A stretch of DNA of 44,676 nucleotides from positions 1 through 44,676 of the IMG/VR virus record IMGVR_UViG_3300029957_000013. The stretch is one strand, 5' to 3'. Position numbers and translations under genes: made by a program. This stretch comes from a virus. Under the pieces are notes generated by a model. That model was given only the letters and a program-made list of their open reading frames with translations, searched no databases and had not been told where the DNA came from. Position 1 is the stretch's first letter. Every line of letters starts with the position of its first letter. This document shows positions 23,498-31,370 of the stretch, piece by piece.

Positions 23498-24700
23498 GTG
23501 TCGCTGCGGTTGATGTGGTGCTCTAATAGCCCGCTTGCGAGCACGGGCTACGGCAACCAAACCAAACTCTTCGCGCCGCGCTTCGTGCGTGCCGGGCATC
23601 CGTCGGCCGTGCTGGGCTTCTACGGCGTCGAAGGCTCGATGCTGAATTGGGAAGGCATCCAGCTCTACCCGAAGCATCTCGAGCCGTTCGGCCAAGACGT
23701 CGTCGGCGCACACGCGAAGCACTTCAACGCCGACGCGATCATGACGCTGATCGATGCGTGGGTGATGAAGCCCGAGCACTACGACGGCGTGCCGTGGATT
23801 GCCTGGGCACCGATCGACATGGAGCCCAACGGTGATCCGCGCACCATGAAGGTGGTCGACAAGCTGCACCAGGCCGCGGTGCCGATCGCCTACAGCAAGT
23901 TCGGACTCGATGTGATGCGCGCCGGCGGTCTTGATGCGCTCTACGTGCCGCACGGCGTCGACTGCGCGGAGTTCTCGCCGATGCCGCAAGCCGAAGCACG
24001 CCAATCGCTCGGCTTCCCGCTCGATCGCTATGTCGTCGGCATGGTCGCCGCGAACAAGGGCTGGCCGTCGCGCAAGGCGCTGCCCGAGCACATGGCGGCG
24101 TTCGCGGCGTTCAAGTCGCAGCACCCCGACGCGCTCCTCTACGTGCACACCTCGCTTGGCGAGCACGGCGAATACGGTGGGGTGCCGCTGGTGACGATTG
24201 CGGCAGGGCTCGGGCTCGAGCATGGGCGCGACTGGGTCGCCTGCGATCAGTACGCGAACCTCCTCGGCTTCAGTACCGAGCACATGCGCCGCGTCTACAA
24301 CGCGATGGACGTGTTCATGAACGTCAGTTGCGGCGAGGGCTTCGGTATCCCGGCGCTCGAGGCGCAGGCGTGCGGCGTGCCGGTCATCGTTGGCAACTGG
24401 ACTGCGTGCCCCGAGCTGTGTTTCAGCGGGTTCCTCGTCGACAAGTGCGACGCGCAGCGCGAATGGAATCCGCTCAACTCCTGGTGGTTCCGGCCGCGGG
24501 CAGAAGCCATCGCGGCGAAACTCGACGAAGCCTACCGCGCAACCGACATGGCCGCTCGTCGAGAGCAGGCGCGGACCGGCGCGCTCGCCTACGACGCAGA
24601 CAAGGTGATGGCCGAGCAGTGGCTGCCGGCGTTGGCCGAGTGCGAGGAGCGGATCAACGCGCCGGTGGAAGTGGCGCCGGCGCTTAGGAGGGCGGCATGA
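23498..24700 (+). CDS. Glycosyltransferase, GT4-like (GT-B fold)
   Basis: The 400-residue protein shows two Rossmann-like halves and the retaining GT4 signature: Glu280-x7-Glu288 in GEGFGIPALEAQACG, followed by VPVIVGNW. The N-terminal part (NSPLASTGYGNQTKLFAPRF) and the middle (YVVGMVAANKGWPSRKALPEH) match nucleotide-sugar-dependent enzymes that add mannose, glucose or similar residues. The substrate is unknown. I chose GTG at 23498 because GAGGAGGAGGGG lies 5-6 bases before it; ATG 23513 is an alternative. It opens a run of sugar and radical enzymes placed inside the head module. Confidence 0.88.
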   Translation: MSLRLMWCSNSPLASTGYGNQTKLFAPRFVRAGHPSAVLGFYGVEGSMLNWEGIQLYPKHLEPFGQDVVGAHAKHFNADAIMTLIDAWVMKPEHYDGVPWIAWAPIDMEPNGDPRTMKVVDKLHQAAVPIAYSKFGLDVMRAGGLDALYVPHGVDCAEFSPMPQAEARQSLGFPLDRYVVGMVAANKGWPSRKALPEHMAAFAAFKSQHPDALLYVHTSLGEHGEYGGVPLVTIAAGLGLEHGRDWVACDQYANLLGFSTEHMRRVYNAMDVFMNVSCGEGFGIPALEAQACGVPVIVGNWTACPELCFSGFLVDKCDAQREWNPLNSWWFRPRAEAIAAKLDEAYRATDMAARREQARTGALAYDADKVMAEQWLPALAECEERINAPVEVAPALRRAA

Positions 24701-24942
24701 CCACGATGCTTGAAAGTGTCACTGCCTACCAATTGGAAGATCCACAGTCCGCCACTACCGTCCGATGTCCAGAACGAGTGGGGCATATCAGCGGTTGGCA
24801 TCAATGGACCTATGGCATCAGCGTACATGGCTTCACCACGGAGGCTACCGAGCATATACGACAATGCCGATGGTGTAGGCTCACTGAACGTATGGGGCTC
24901 GACACCGGCTGGCATCAAATTGAGGCGGGGGTGACGGCGTGA
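24697..24942 (+). CDS. Small protein with CxxC-type motif, lower GC
   Basis: The 81-residue frame overlaps both neighbours by 4 bases (ATGA at the start, GTGA at the end). It carries His/Cys residues spaced like a zinc finger (RCPERVGHISGWHQW, then RQCRWCRL) and a second GWHQ near the end. Codons are more AT-rich than in the flanking enzymes. The +1 frame (24710-24934) is also open with plausible sequence, so the identity of the real frame is uncertain; the overlaps favour this one. Confidence 0.45.
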   Translation: MTTMLESVTAYQLEDPQSATTVRCPERVGHISGWHQWTYGISVHGFTTEATEHIRQCRWCRLTERMGLDTGWHQIEAGVTA

Positions 24943-25622
24943 AAATCCTCTGCGCGACCACCGGCGAACGCTGTCCGCGGGGGCTAGAACATGCAGAATC
25001 TCTGGATTGGCATGAACGCAACGGCTACCTCACCGACTCTCGTTTCGGCTGGGCCAACGCCGCGAACGCGCTACTCGACCAAGCCAACGACGACGCGCTG
25101 TTTCTGGACGACGACATCACGCTGACTCCGTCGACCTTTCACACATTCCCCGAGGTCGACCAGCACGCCGACGTCATCGGCTTTACCCTCTTCACCCGCG
25201 GCAACATCACCAGCGCCGGCTTTCACGCGCTACCCAACGGCGACTTGCGGCCGCAGGGCAACCTGATTGACCTCTTCCGCCCGAGCTATGTCGCGCACGT
25301 CACGGCCTCATGTATGTGGATCAGCCGGCAGGTTATTGATGCCGGCATCCGCTTCCCGGTCTGGCCGGGGCAGCATCACGAGGACGTCGCGTTTACCTAC
25401 GAGTGTTGGCTCAAGGGCTTCCGCGTCGCCTACGTGCCGGGCGTCGTCCTGCACGATCTCGACGCCAGCATGGGCGTTGGCGCGACCAAGGCGAAGCTGG
25501 CGGACTTCAACCAACAGCGGGCGGTCAATGCGCAATGCCTGCGACAGTGGATCGCGGACAACGACGTGGCGGGCGCGGTGAAAGATGGGCGGATTCCGAC
25601 GGCGTTTCGGGGGCTGGAATGA
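24939..25622 (+). CDS. GT-A-type glycosyltransferase-like protein
   Basis: The 227-residue protein contains a metal-binding triad DDD at 57-59 (LFLDDDITL) in the position of the GT-A DxD motif. Later WPGQHHEDVAFTYECWLKG provides the acidic ED that acts as catalytic base in GT2-like enzymes, and VPGVVLHDL carries a late His. The shape fits a compact inverting glycosyltransferase. The N-terminus (MKILCATTGERCPRGLEH) is unusual, with a Cys pair. Donor and acceptor are unknown. It overlaps the methyltransferase by 4 bases. Confidence 0.75.
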   Translation: MKILCATTGERCPRGLEHAESLDWHERNGYLTDSRFGWANAANALLDQANDDALFLDDDITLTPSTFHTFPEVDQHADVIGFTLFTRGNITSAGFHALPNGDLRPQGNLIDLFRPSYVAHVTASCMWISRQVIDAGIRFPVWPGQHHEDVAFTYECWLKGFRVAYVPGVVLHDLDASMGVGATKAKLADFNQQRAVNAQCLRQWIADNDVAGAVKDGRIPTAFRGLE

Positions 25623-26230
25623 CGCCGCTCGCTACTGAACTGGTCGCGCGCGGCTTCACCAGGTTCATCCCTGAACTGTTCGACCAGCAATGCGCGCTGA
25701 TGCGGGCGCATGTCGACTTCACCGATCTCGCAACGCTCGAGATTGGCGCCCGCGATGGGCGGCACAGTGAGGCAGCGCTGGCCATGGGTGCATCGCAGGC
25801 AACGGCGCTGGAGCTACGACCTGGCGCTTCGCGTCGCATCGAGCGCACACGGCCCGTGCAGTTCGTCTACGGCGATTGCCGGCTGATCCATCTGCCCGGC
25901 ACGTACGATGTCGTGATGGCGTACGGCATCGTGTACCACGTGCCGGACCCTGCAGCCTTGATCCGGCGGCTCCTCGGATGGTCACACGGGTGGGTGTTCC
26001 TGTCGACGCACTGTGGCGATCACGACCGAGACGCCGCTGGCGGTTATCGTGGCGAATTCCGACAGGAAGGCACCGACGACATAGACGCCGCCAACCCGGT
26101 GCCGTCACTCTGGCTGGAGCGCTCGGAGTTGCGGCGCGCGATCACCGATGCGGGTGGCCAGATCGTGCAGGAACTCGACTACATGGTCGGCGCGGTGCCG
26201 GCGGTGTGGATAGCGGTGCGGCATGAGTGA
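25619..26230 (+). CDS. SAM-dependent methyltransferase
   Basis: The 203-residue class I methyltransferase has motif I LEIGARDGRHS at 40-50, an acidic end of strand 2 (LELR, Glu65), Asp86 in YGDCRLIHL and a motif-IV-like GIVYHVPDP at 103-111. The C-terminal part (WLERSELRRAITDAGG) is the usual last helix. It may methylate a sugar (O-methylation) because it sits between glycosyltransferases. A small-molecule or protein target is equally possible. It overlaps the radical SAM gene by 8 bases. Confidence 0.82.
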   Translation: MTPLATELVARGFTRFIPELFDQQCALMRAHVDFTDLATLEIGARDGRHSEAALAMGASQATALELRPGASRRIERTRPVQFVYGDCRLIHLPGTYDVVMAYGIVYHVPDPAALIRRLLGWSHGWVFLSTHCGDHDRDAAGGYRGEFRQEGTDDIDAANPVPSLWLERSELRRAITDAGGQIVQELDYMVGAVPAVWIAVRHE

Positions 26231-27266
26231 CTATCATCGCTTCAACGGCTTCAAGATTCTCGCGCATGCCGACAAGCTGAAGCAGATCGCCGCCGGCGAG
26301 ATCCCCTATCCGGTCGACCTGCATATCTACCCGAGTAATCTCTGCAACCATAGCTGCGAGTTCTGCCTCTTCATCCACAACGGCGAGCAGGACAAGCGTG
26401 AACAGCTGCCGCGCGAGCTGCTGCTGCGTGCGGTCGAGGACGCAGCGCGGGTTGGCGTGCGCCTCGTTCATTTCAGCGGCGGCGGCGAGCCGCTGATGAA
26501 CAAGCACACGCTCGAGGCGATGCTGCTGGCGAACCGGCGCGGGCTCAAGGTGGCGCTGTCGACCAATGGCCGGTTGCTGATTCCCGAGGTGGCGGCCGCC
26601 GTCGACTACGTGCGTGTTTCACTGAACGCTGGGACCGCAGCGACGCACGACAAGGTCAACCACCACTTCCGTCAGGGGTCGGATTGGGCCGAGATTCTTG
26701 ACGCGATCCGCACCAGCATCCCGCACAAGCGCCAGGACTTCGGCCTCGCCTTTGTGGTGACGCCCGACAACTACCAAGAGATTTACGACTTTTGCCGCGT
26801 CGCCGCAGAGCTCGGCGTGGACTTCGTGCACATCCGCCCGGGCTATTACGCCGACAAGGCGCTCGACGCGGAGACGCGGCGGGTGATGACGGTGGCGCTC
26901 GGGCTGAGCGATGCCGCACGCGCGGCCTTCGGGCACACGGTCAAGGTGTTCGCGATCACGGACAAATTCGAGGGGTTCTGGACGCCTCGAACCTATGACC
27001 GCTGCCGCGCCGTGTGGACTGGAACGTGTTTGACGGCGACGGGCGAGTTCGCGGTCTGCCAGGACCGCACCGACCTGCGCTTCGGCTACGACTACAAGCA
27101 CGGCGCGAGCTTCGAGGACGTGTGGCATGGCGAGGAGCACCGCGCGCTGGTCGACTCGATCATCTCACCCGGCGTGCTCGATGCCTGCCCGCGCTGCGTG
27201 TGGAATCGCCGCAACGAAATCATCGACGCCGTCGAGGAGGACAGCATGAGGTTGGATCTCGTATGA
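26223..27266 (+). CDS. Radical SAM enzyme with SPASM-like C-terminus
   Basis: In this 347-residue protein C41-x3-C45-x2-C48 (CNHSCEFC) binds the [4Fe-4S] cluster that cleaves S-adenosylmethionine. GGGEPL is the SAM-binding glycine motif, and STNG, RVSLNAG and FVVTPDN strands complete the TIM-barrel core. The C-terminal third has further Cys residues (YDRCRAVWTGTC, VCQDR, DACPRCVW) placed like an auxiliary SPASM/twitch cluster. Such enzymes modify peptides, sugars or proteins by radical chemistry. It sits among glycosyltransferases in a head module, where it is unexpected. Confidence 0.88.
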   Translation: MSDYHRFNGFKILAHADKLKQIAAGEIPYPVDLHIYPSNLCNHSCEFCLFIHNGEQDKREQLPRELLLRAVEDAARVGVRLVHFSGGGEPLMNKHTLEAMLLANRRGLKVALSTNGRLLIPEVAAAVDYVRVSLNAGTAATHDKVNHHFRQGSDWAEILDAIRTSIPHKRQDFGLAFVVTPDNYQEIYDFCRVAAELGVDFVHIRPGYYADKALDAETRRVMTVALGLSDAARAAFGHTVKVFAITDKFEGFWTPRTYDRCRAVWTGTCLTATGEFAVCQDRTDLRFGYDYKHGASFEDVWHGEEHRALVDSIISPGVLDACPRCVWNRRNEIIDAVEEDSMRLDLV

Positions 27267-27904
27267 CGCTCTCGATCGTCACTCCCTGGCTCGAGCATCC
27301 CGAGCTGATTCCCGCCTACGAGGCGACCGTCGCCGGCGCCGAGGTCGTCATCGTCGACCAGGCCTCAACGCCCGACGTGGCGCGCGCGCTCGACGAGCTC
27401 GTGGCGCGGCTCGGCAGTGGCTCGCGCGTCATCCACAACGCCGAGAACGTCTATTTTGCCGCGGCGAACAACATCGGGCTTGCGGTGGCAACCGGCGACG
27501 TCGTGGTGATGCTCAACAATGATGTCACCGGCGGCAACGCCTGGCTTAGTCGGGTCGAGAAAGATACGCCCGACCTGGCACTGGTAGGTCCGACCGTGCA
27601 GGGCTTTGATGTCGACGGCGTGCTCGAGCCGTACGTCGAGGGATGGTGCGTCGCCGCCCGACGTTCCACGTGGAACATTCTTGGCGGCTGGGACGCAGAA
27701 ACCTTCCCGCGGGCCTACGCCGAAGATGTCGACCTCTCGTTTCGGGCACGGGTTGCGGGCTGCCGACTCCTGCAGTCGCGCTGGCGCGTGCAGCACCTGG
27801 GAAACGTCACCAATAGCCAGACGGCGGACGGCTATACGTTCGCGGATCGGCAGCGGGAAGTTGCGCGGCAGCGGATTCGCGACTTCAGGCGGCAGGCGGC
27901 ATGA
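27263..27904 (+). CDS. Glycosyltransferase family 2
   Basis: The 213-residue GT-A enzyme starts MTLSIVTPWLEHPELIPAYE. VVIVDQAST is the nucleotide-binding strand, ENVYFAAANNIGLAVATGDVV is the family's core helix and strand, and NND at 85-87 takes the DxD place. AYAEDVDLSFRAR (ED at 154-155) is the catalytic base and VQHLGNVT the late His. It resembles rhamnosyl- or other sugar transferases that build surface glycans. The start overlaps the radical SAM stop. Confidence 0.88.
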   Translation: MTLSIVTPWLEHPELIPAYEATVAGAEVVIVDQASTPDVARALDELVARLGSGSRVIHNAENVYFAAANNIGLAVATGDVVVMLNNDVTGGNAWLSRVEKDTPDLALVGPTVQGFDVDGVLEPYVEGWCVAARRSTWNILGGWDAETFPRAYAEDVDLSFRARVAGCRLLQSRWRVQHLGNVTNSQTADGYTFADRQREVARQRIRDFRRQAA

Positions 27905-28092
27905 CCGCAACGCTGATCACCCCCGGCGGCACAGTCTCGCTCTCCGGTAACGCGGTCGTGTTCTGCGAGTGGATTGCCTCCATGCAGCGCGACATCGAGC
28001 CAATCCGCATTGGCTCGCTGGAGTTTCATTTTGCGGGACAAAAGGTCACGGCGAAGTTGGTCCGCTCTCACTTGCTGCGGCGCGAAGAATAG
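27901..28092 (+). CDS. Small beta-rich protein closing the modification cassette
   Basis: The 63-residue protein (MTATLITPGGTVSLSGNAVV, FCEWIASMQRD, then a basic LVRSHLLRREE) is not recognised. It overlaps the GT2 gene by 4 bases, so it is in the same operon. It may be a small adaptor or a virion protein. The terminator that follows marks the operon end. Confidence 0.5.
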   Translation: MTATLITPGGTVSLSGNAVVFCEWIASMQRDIEPIRIGSLEFHFAGQKVTAKLVRSHLLRREE

Positions 28093-28160
28093 TTCTTGCG
28101 GAGGCCCGAAATCTGTAGTAAGCGTCCGAGCAGAGTTACATAAGCGAGCTTAGCCGAATG

Positions 28161-28198
28161 AGGCCGCTCCCAGATCGCTGGGGCGGCCTTTTTCTTTT
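28161..28198 (+). terminator. Strong rho-independent terminator
   Basis: AGGCCGC plus CCCA (28161-28172, one bulged T at 28168) pairs with TGGGGCGGCCT (28179-28189) over a GATCGC loop and is followed by TTTTTCTTTT. It lies in the 136-base gap between the modification cassette and the head genes. It is the best terminator in the window. No clear promoter was found in the rest of the gap. Confidence 0.85.
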
Positions 28199-28228
28199 CC
28201 AGGCTCCGACTCCGGCGCGCGAGTTGCC

Positions 28229-28627
28229 GTGGAGTGGGAGCGGGAAGTTCAGATCGCCAAAGTCGATGAGGCGCAGCGCCTGGTCTTTGGTGTGCTGTCC
28301 GAGGTCGTCAAGGCCGATGGCAGTGTAGTCGTCGACTCGCAGGGCGACGCGATCTCAACCGCCGAACTCGAGCAGGCGGCCTACGAGCACGTGGTCTGGT
28401 CGCGCCAGGCGGACCAGATGCATGACGAGCAGCCCATCGGGAAGCTCGTCGAGTCGTTCGTCTCGACCCCCGAGAAGCGTGCGGCGATGGGCATCGGCAA
28501 GGCTGATGACCGGTCCGTCTCATGGTGGGTCGGCTACCGCGTCGAGCCTGAGGTCTTCGCGAAAGTGAAGAGTGGCGCGCTTCGCGCGTTCTCCATCGGT
28601 GGCAGCGCCATTCGGGTGCCGGCGTGA
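28229..28627 (+). CDS. XkdF-like putative phage serine protease domain protein
   Basis: The 132-residue protein matches the XkdF family: RLVFGVLSEVVKADG, VVVDSQGDAISTAELEQAAYE, then MHDEQPIGKLVESFVST, AMGIGKADD, SWWVGYRVEPEVF and KSGALRAFSIGGSAIR. Family members are thought to process head proteins during maturation, but the catalytic residues are not certain. The GTG at 28229 gives the usual start. Its stop overlaps the scaffold gene by 4 bases, an order typical of protease-scaffold-capsid modules. Confidence 0.8.
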   Translation: MEWEREVQIAKVDEAQRLVFGVLSEVVKADGSVVVDSQGDAISTAELEQAAYEHVVWSRQADQMHDEQPIGKLVESFVSTPEKRAAMGIGKADDRSVSWWVGYRVEPEVFAKVKSGALRAFSIGGSAIRVPA

Positions 28628-29475
28628 ATCACCTGAAGCAGCTGACTGTGCGCTTCGGCTCGCTGGTCGATGAACCAGCGAACAAGGGCGCGCGTGTGTT
28701 GCTCTTCAAGCGCGACGATGCAGCGCCGGAAGCCGTTGCGGCAGAAGCCGTCGCGAAGGTTGGCCGCAAGATGAGCGGTAGCCGCCTGAGCGCCTTCAAG
28801 GACGCGCTCAACAAGTTGACGTCACTGTTTTCCGAGGTTGATGCGCCCGAGCCGGCGTCGGCCGCGGACCCCAATACCGAGCAATCAAAGGAGGCCCGCA
28901 TGGCCGACAAGGAAGATTCGTCGAAGGTCGGGAAGGCCGACGAGAAGAAGAGCGACGCGGCGGTCGAGGCGAAGCCGATCGAGAAGGTCGATGATGCCGC
29001 GATGGCGGTGGCGCTGCAGAAGCGCCTCGAGGATCTCGAGAAGCGCGCCAACGACGCCGAGACGCGCGCCAAGTCCGCGGAGGACGTGGCCAAGGCCGAG
29101 CGCGACCAGCGTCTGACGGCCGTCTATGTCGCCAAGGCGCAGGCGCTCGCGGGCTTGTCGGTCAAGGCCGACGAGTTCGGCCCCGTGCTGAAGCGCTGCG
29201 CCGAGCTGCTGCCGGCCGAGGACTTCAAGGTGATCGAAACCGTGCTCGCCGGCGCAAGTGAAGTCGCCAAGCAGTCGAAGCTCTACGGGCAGATCGGCGC
29301 AAGCGGCAGCGAGTCGGGCGATAGCGCGACCAGTAAGCTCAACACACTGGCAGCGGAGATGGTCACCAAGAAAGAGGCGACCGACTACTCCGACGCAATC
29401 GCCAAGATCAGCGCCAATCCCGAGCACCGCGCGCTGGTCGACAACTACAGCCGGGAGTCGCGCGCCCGCCACTGA
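28624..29475 (+). CDS. Scaffold protein (long form), with a nested internal start
   Basis: The 283-residue protein has a short head-protease-like N-terminus (TVRFGSLVDEPANKGARVLL) and a low-complexity Ala/Glu/Lys region. A long coiled coil runs through residues ~115-175 (rich in Lys, Glu, Ala and Asp), and the C-terminus is helical. Such coiled-coil, highly charged proteins guide capsid assembly and are then removed. A strong ribosome site (AAAGGAGG at 28887-28894) precedes an in-frame ATG at 28900, so a 191-residue short form is likely too. The GTG at 28624 overlaps XkdF. Confidence 0.7.
   Translation: MNHLKQLTVRFGSLVDEPANKGARVLLFKRDDAAPEAVAAEAVAKVGRKMSGSRLSAFKDALNKLTSLFSEVDAPEPASAADPNTEQSKEARMADKEDSSKVGKADEKKSDAAVEAKPIEKVDDAAMAVALQKRLEDLEKRANDAETRAKSAEDVAKAERDQRLTAVYVAKAQALAGLSVKADEFGPVLKRCAELLPAEDFKVIETVLAGASEVAKQSKLYGQIGASGSESGDSATSKLNTLAAEMVTKKEATDYSDAIAKISANPEHRALVDNYSRESRARH
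28887..28902 (+). promoter_or_regulatory. Internal ribosome site and in-frame start inside the scaffold gene
   Basis: AAAGGAGG at 28887-28894 with 5 bases to ATG 28900 is nearly a full Shine-Dalgarno match and is in the frame of the long scaffold protein. It would yield residues 93-283 as a separate scaffold (191 residues, MADKEDSSKVGKADEKK start), as with Nu3 nested in gene C of lambda. Confidence 0.65.
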
Positions 29476-29500
29476 GCGGTGAGCGCGGTGGAGGTGGCGG

Positions 29501-29896
29501 ATGGCGACTGAAGATCTCGGAAAATGCATGACGTTTACGGCGGGCGAGAGCCTGTCGAGCGATCAGTTCAAGATCGTCAAGCTCGACACGAACGGCGCGG
29601 TCATCAAGGCGACCGCCAAGACCGACGTGCCGGTCGGTATTCTGCAGAACAATCCGCCCAGCGGTGGCGCGGCCAGTGTCTGCATTGAGGGTAAGTCCAA
29701 ACTGATCGGTGGCGCCGCGCTGACGATCGGCGCCGAGGTTGGTGCCGATTCGCTCGGCATGGGCACGGCGATTACCGTGGCGGCAGGCGGCACGGTCTAC
29801 AACTACGCCGCAGCGCGCGTCCTGGTCGCGAGCGGTGGCTCGGCGGGCGTTACTTCGGTGCTCGTCTACAACGGCGGACGTCCCCTGCTCGTCTGA
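29501..29896 (+). CDS. Capsid decoration protein (DUF2190-like)
   Basis: The 131-residue beta-rich protein has KIVKLDTNGAVIKATAKTD, PVGILQNNPPSGGAASVCIEGKSKL and VLVASGGSAGV motifs. These match small capsid-stabilising proteins placed just before the major capsid gene. They bind the outside of the mature shell. GGAGGTGGCGG before the ATG is a good ribosome site. It lies between scaffold and capsid as expected. Confidence 0.8.
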   Translation: MATEDLGKCMTFTAGESLSSDQFKIVKLDTNGAVIKATAKTDVPVGILQNNPPSGGAASVCIEGKSKLIGGAALTIGAEVGADSLGMGTAITVAAGGTVYNYAAARVLVASGGSAGVTSVLVYNGGRPLLV

Positions 29897-29922
29897 GCAG
29901 TGCGGTGGTGGTGGAGGCGTAG

Positions 29923-30891
29923 ATGGCTCAGCCGACGCAAACAGATGTGCATGTAGATCAAATCCTGACGAACATGTCGGTCGCGTATATTCAGAACGCG
30001 AGCATGTTCGTGGCGACCAAGGTGTTCCCGGTCGTCACCGTGCAGAAGCAATCCGACAAGTATTACACGTACCCGAAGGGGGCGTGGTTCCGCGACGAGG
30101 CGGAAGTCCGCGCCGACGGCACCGAGGCGTCAGGCTCGGGCTACGGGCAGTCGACCGACAACTACTCGTGCGATGTATATGCGCACAAGAAGGACATAGG
30201 CGACCAGGTGCGCGCCAATGCGGACGCGCCGCTCAGCCCGGATCTCGATGCGGTCACCTTCGTGTCTCAGCGCCTGATGCTGCGCCAAGAGGTGCAGTGG
30301 GTCACCGACACATTCGCGACCGGCAAGTGGGGTACGGATGCGTCGTTTACCACCCCGACGCAGTGGTCGACGTACACCAGCTCAGACCCGATCACCGACA
30401 TCGAGACTGGCAAAACTACGATCCTAAAAAACACCGGTTTCCTGCCGAACAAGCTGGTGCTCGGATACGAGGTATACACGAAGTTGAAGCACCACCCGGA
30501 CATCGTCGACCGCATCTCCGGCGGCGCGACGGCCGCGAATCCGGCGCTCGGAAGCGACGCGCTCCTGGCTCGCATCTTCGGCGTGGACGAAGTCATCATC
30601 CCGATGGCGATCAAGAACACCGGCAAAGAGGGCGAGGCGGATTCATTCGGCTTCACGCACGGCAAGCACGCACTCCTTTGCTACACGACCTCGACGCCTG
30701 GGCTGCTCTCGCCAACCGCTGGCTACACCTTCCAGTGGCAGGGCGTAAGTCAGGGGCTCGGCACGGCGGTCGGCATCAAGAAGTTCCGCATGGAGGCTCT
30801 CGCCTCGGACCGCGTCGAGGGGCAGATCGCATTCGACAACAAGATCGTGTCCACCGACCTCGGCTACTTCTTCAACTCCGTGGTGGCCTAA
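29923..30891 (+). CDS. Major capsid protein
   Basis: The 322-residue protein lies after scaffold and decoration genes. Recognisable parts are KVFPVVTVQKQSDKYYTYPKG and FRDEAEVRADGTEASGSGYG, then YSCDVYAHKKDIGDQVRANAD, a pattern of the HK97-fold capsid family that follows XkdF/scaffold genes. The C-terminal half contains GIKKFRMEALASDRVEGQIA. No N-terminal delta domain is fused; the scaffold is separate. The ATG has GGAGGCG upstream. Confidence 0.9.
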   Translation: MAQPTQTDVHVDQILTNMSVAYIQNASMFVATKVFPVVTVQKQSDKYYTYPKGAWFRDEAEVRADGTEASGSGYGQSTDNYSCDVYAHKKDIGDQVRANADAPLSPDLDAVTFVSQRLMLRQEVQWVTDTFATGKWGTDASFTTPTQWSTYTSSDPITDIETGKTTILKNTGFLPNKLVLGYEVYTKLKHHPDIVDRISGGATAANPALGSDALLARIFGVDEVIIPMAIKNTGKEGEADSFGFTHGKHALLCYTTSTPGLLSPTAGYTFQWQGVSQGLGTAVGIKKFRMEALASDRVEGQIAFDNKIVSTDLGYFFNSVVA

Positions 30892-30893
30892 CC

Positions 30894-31073
30894 ATGATGG
30901 TGCAGGTGCTCCGGTCGATCAGCGGACTCAATGCCCGTCCTGGCGACCTCGTGGACGCCAGCGATTGGGCACCGAACCGCGTGCACATGCTGACCAAGCA
31001 ACGCCGTATCCTGCCGGTGGCGCTGGTCGGCGAGAAGAAGGGGCGGCCCGATGCGCAAGCTCTCGGACGGTAG
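30894..31073 (+). CDS. Small head-region protein
   Basis: The 59-residue protein (MMVQVLRSISGLNARPGDLV, then DWAPNRVHMLTKQRRILPV) resembles the short proteins with a DxxxWxNxxxLxxxRYL pattern found downstream of capsid genes; they are usually unnamed. Two ATGs (30894, 30897) are possible. It overlaps the next gene by 23 bases. Confidence 0.55.
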   Translation: MMVQVLRSISGLNARPGDLVDASDWAPNRVHMLTKQRRILPVALVGEKKGRPDAQALGR

Positions 31074-31362
31074 GAACTACATCGGCAAGGTTGGTCTGGC
31101 CGGTGTGGCGTCGGGCTCCTTCACCCACGCCGCCGGCACCATCGCCGGCGCAGGCGGGACGGTCTACACGGTGACGTCGGGCGTCGCTGATGTACAGATC
31201 GGCGACATCCTGCAGGTGGCACCGAATTACAACCCCGGCACGGCCACTGTGGAGGCGACGGCGATTGGCGCTGGTACCGTAGTGTACCGGATCTCCAATC
31301 CCGCCGGCACCGTAAGTTGGGGCGCCGGAACCGTTAATTTCTTCGCACTGCGGACCATCTGA
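31051..31362 (+). CDS. Hypothetical head/neck beta-rich protein
   Basis: The 103-residue Gly/Thr/Val-rich protein has repeated short strands (GGTVYTVTSGVADVQIGDIL, GTVVYRISNPAG, GTVNFFALRTI). It could be a head fibre or a small decoration protein. No family is recognised. Position right after the capsid supports a virion role. Confidence 0.55.
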   Translation: MRKLSDGRNYIGKVGLAGVASGSFTHAAGTIAGAGGTVYTVTSGVADVQIGDILQVAPNYNPGTATVEATAIGAGTVVYRISNPAGTVSWGAGTVNFFALRTI

Positions 31363-31370
31363 CGGGGTGA

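Noticed and set aside
28093-28228. tRNA gene in the gap before XkdF
   Set aside because: The only structure is a terminator hairpin; no cloverleaf or TTC-type arm was found.
29739-31073. 444-codon frame across the capsid gene
   Set aside because: Out-of-frame shadow of decoration and capsid genes; only the part from 30894 is credible.
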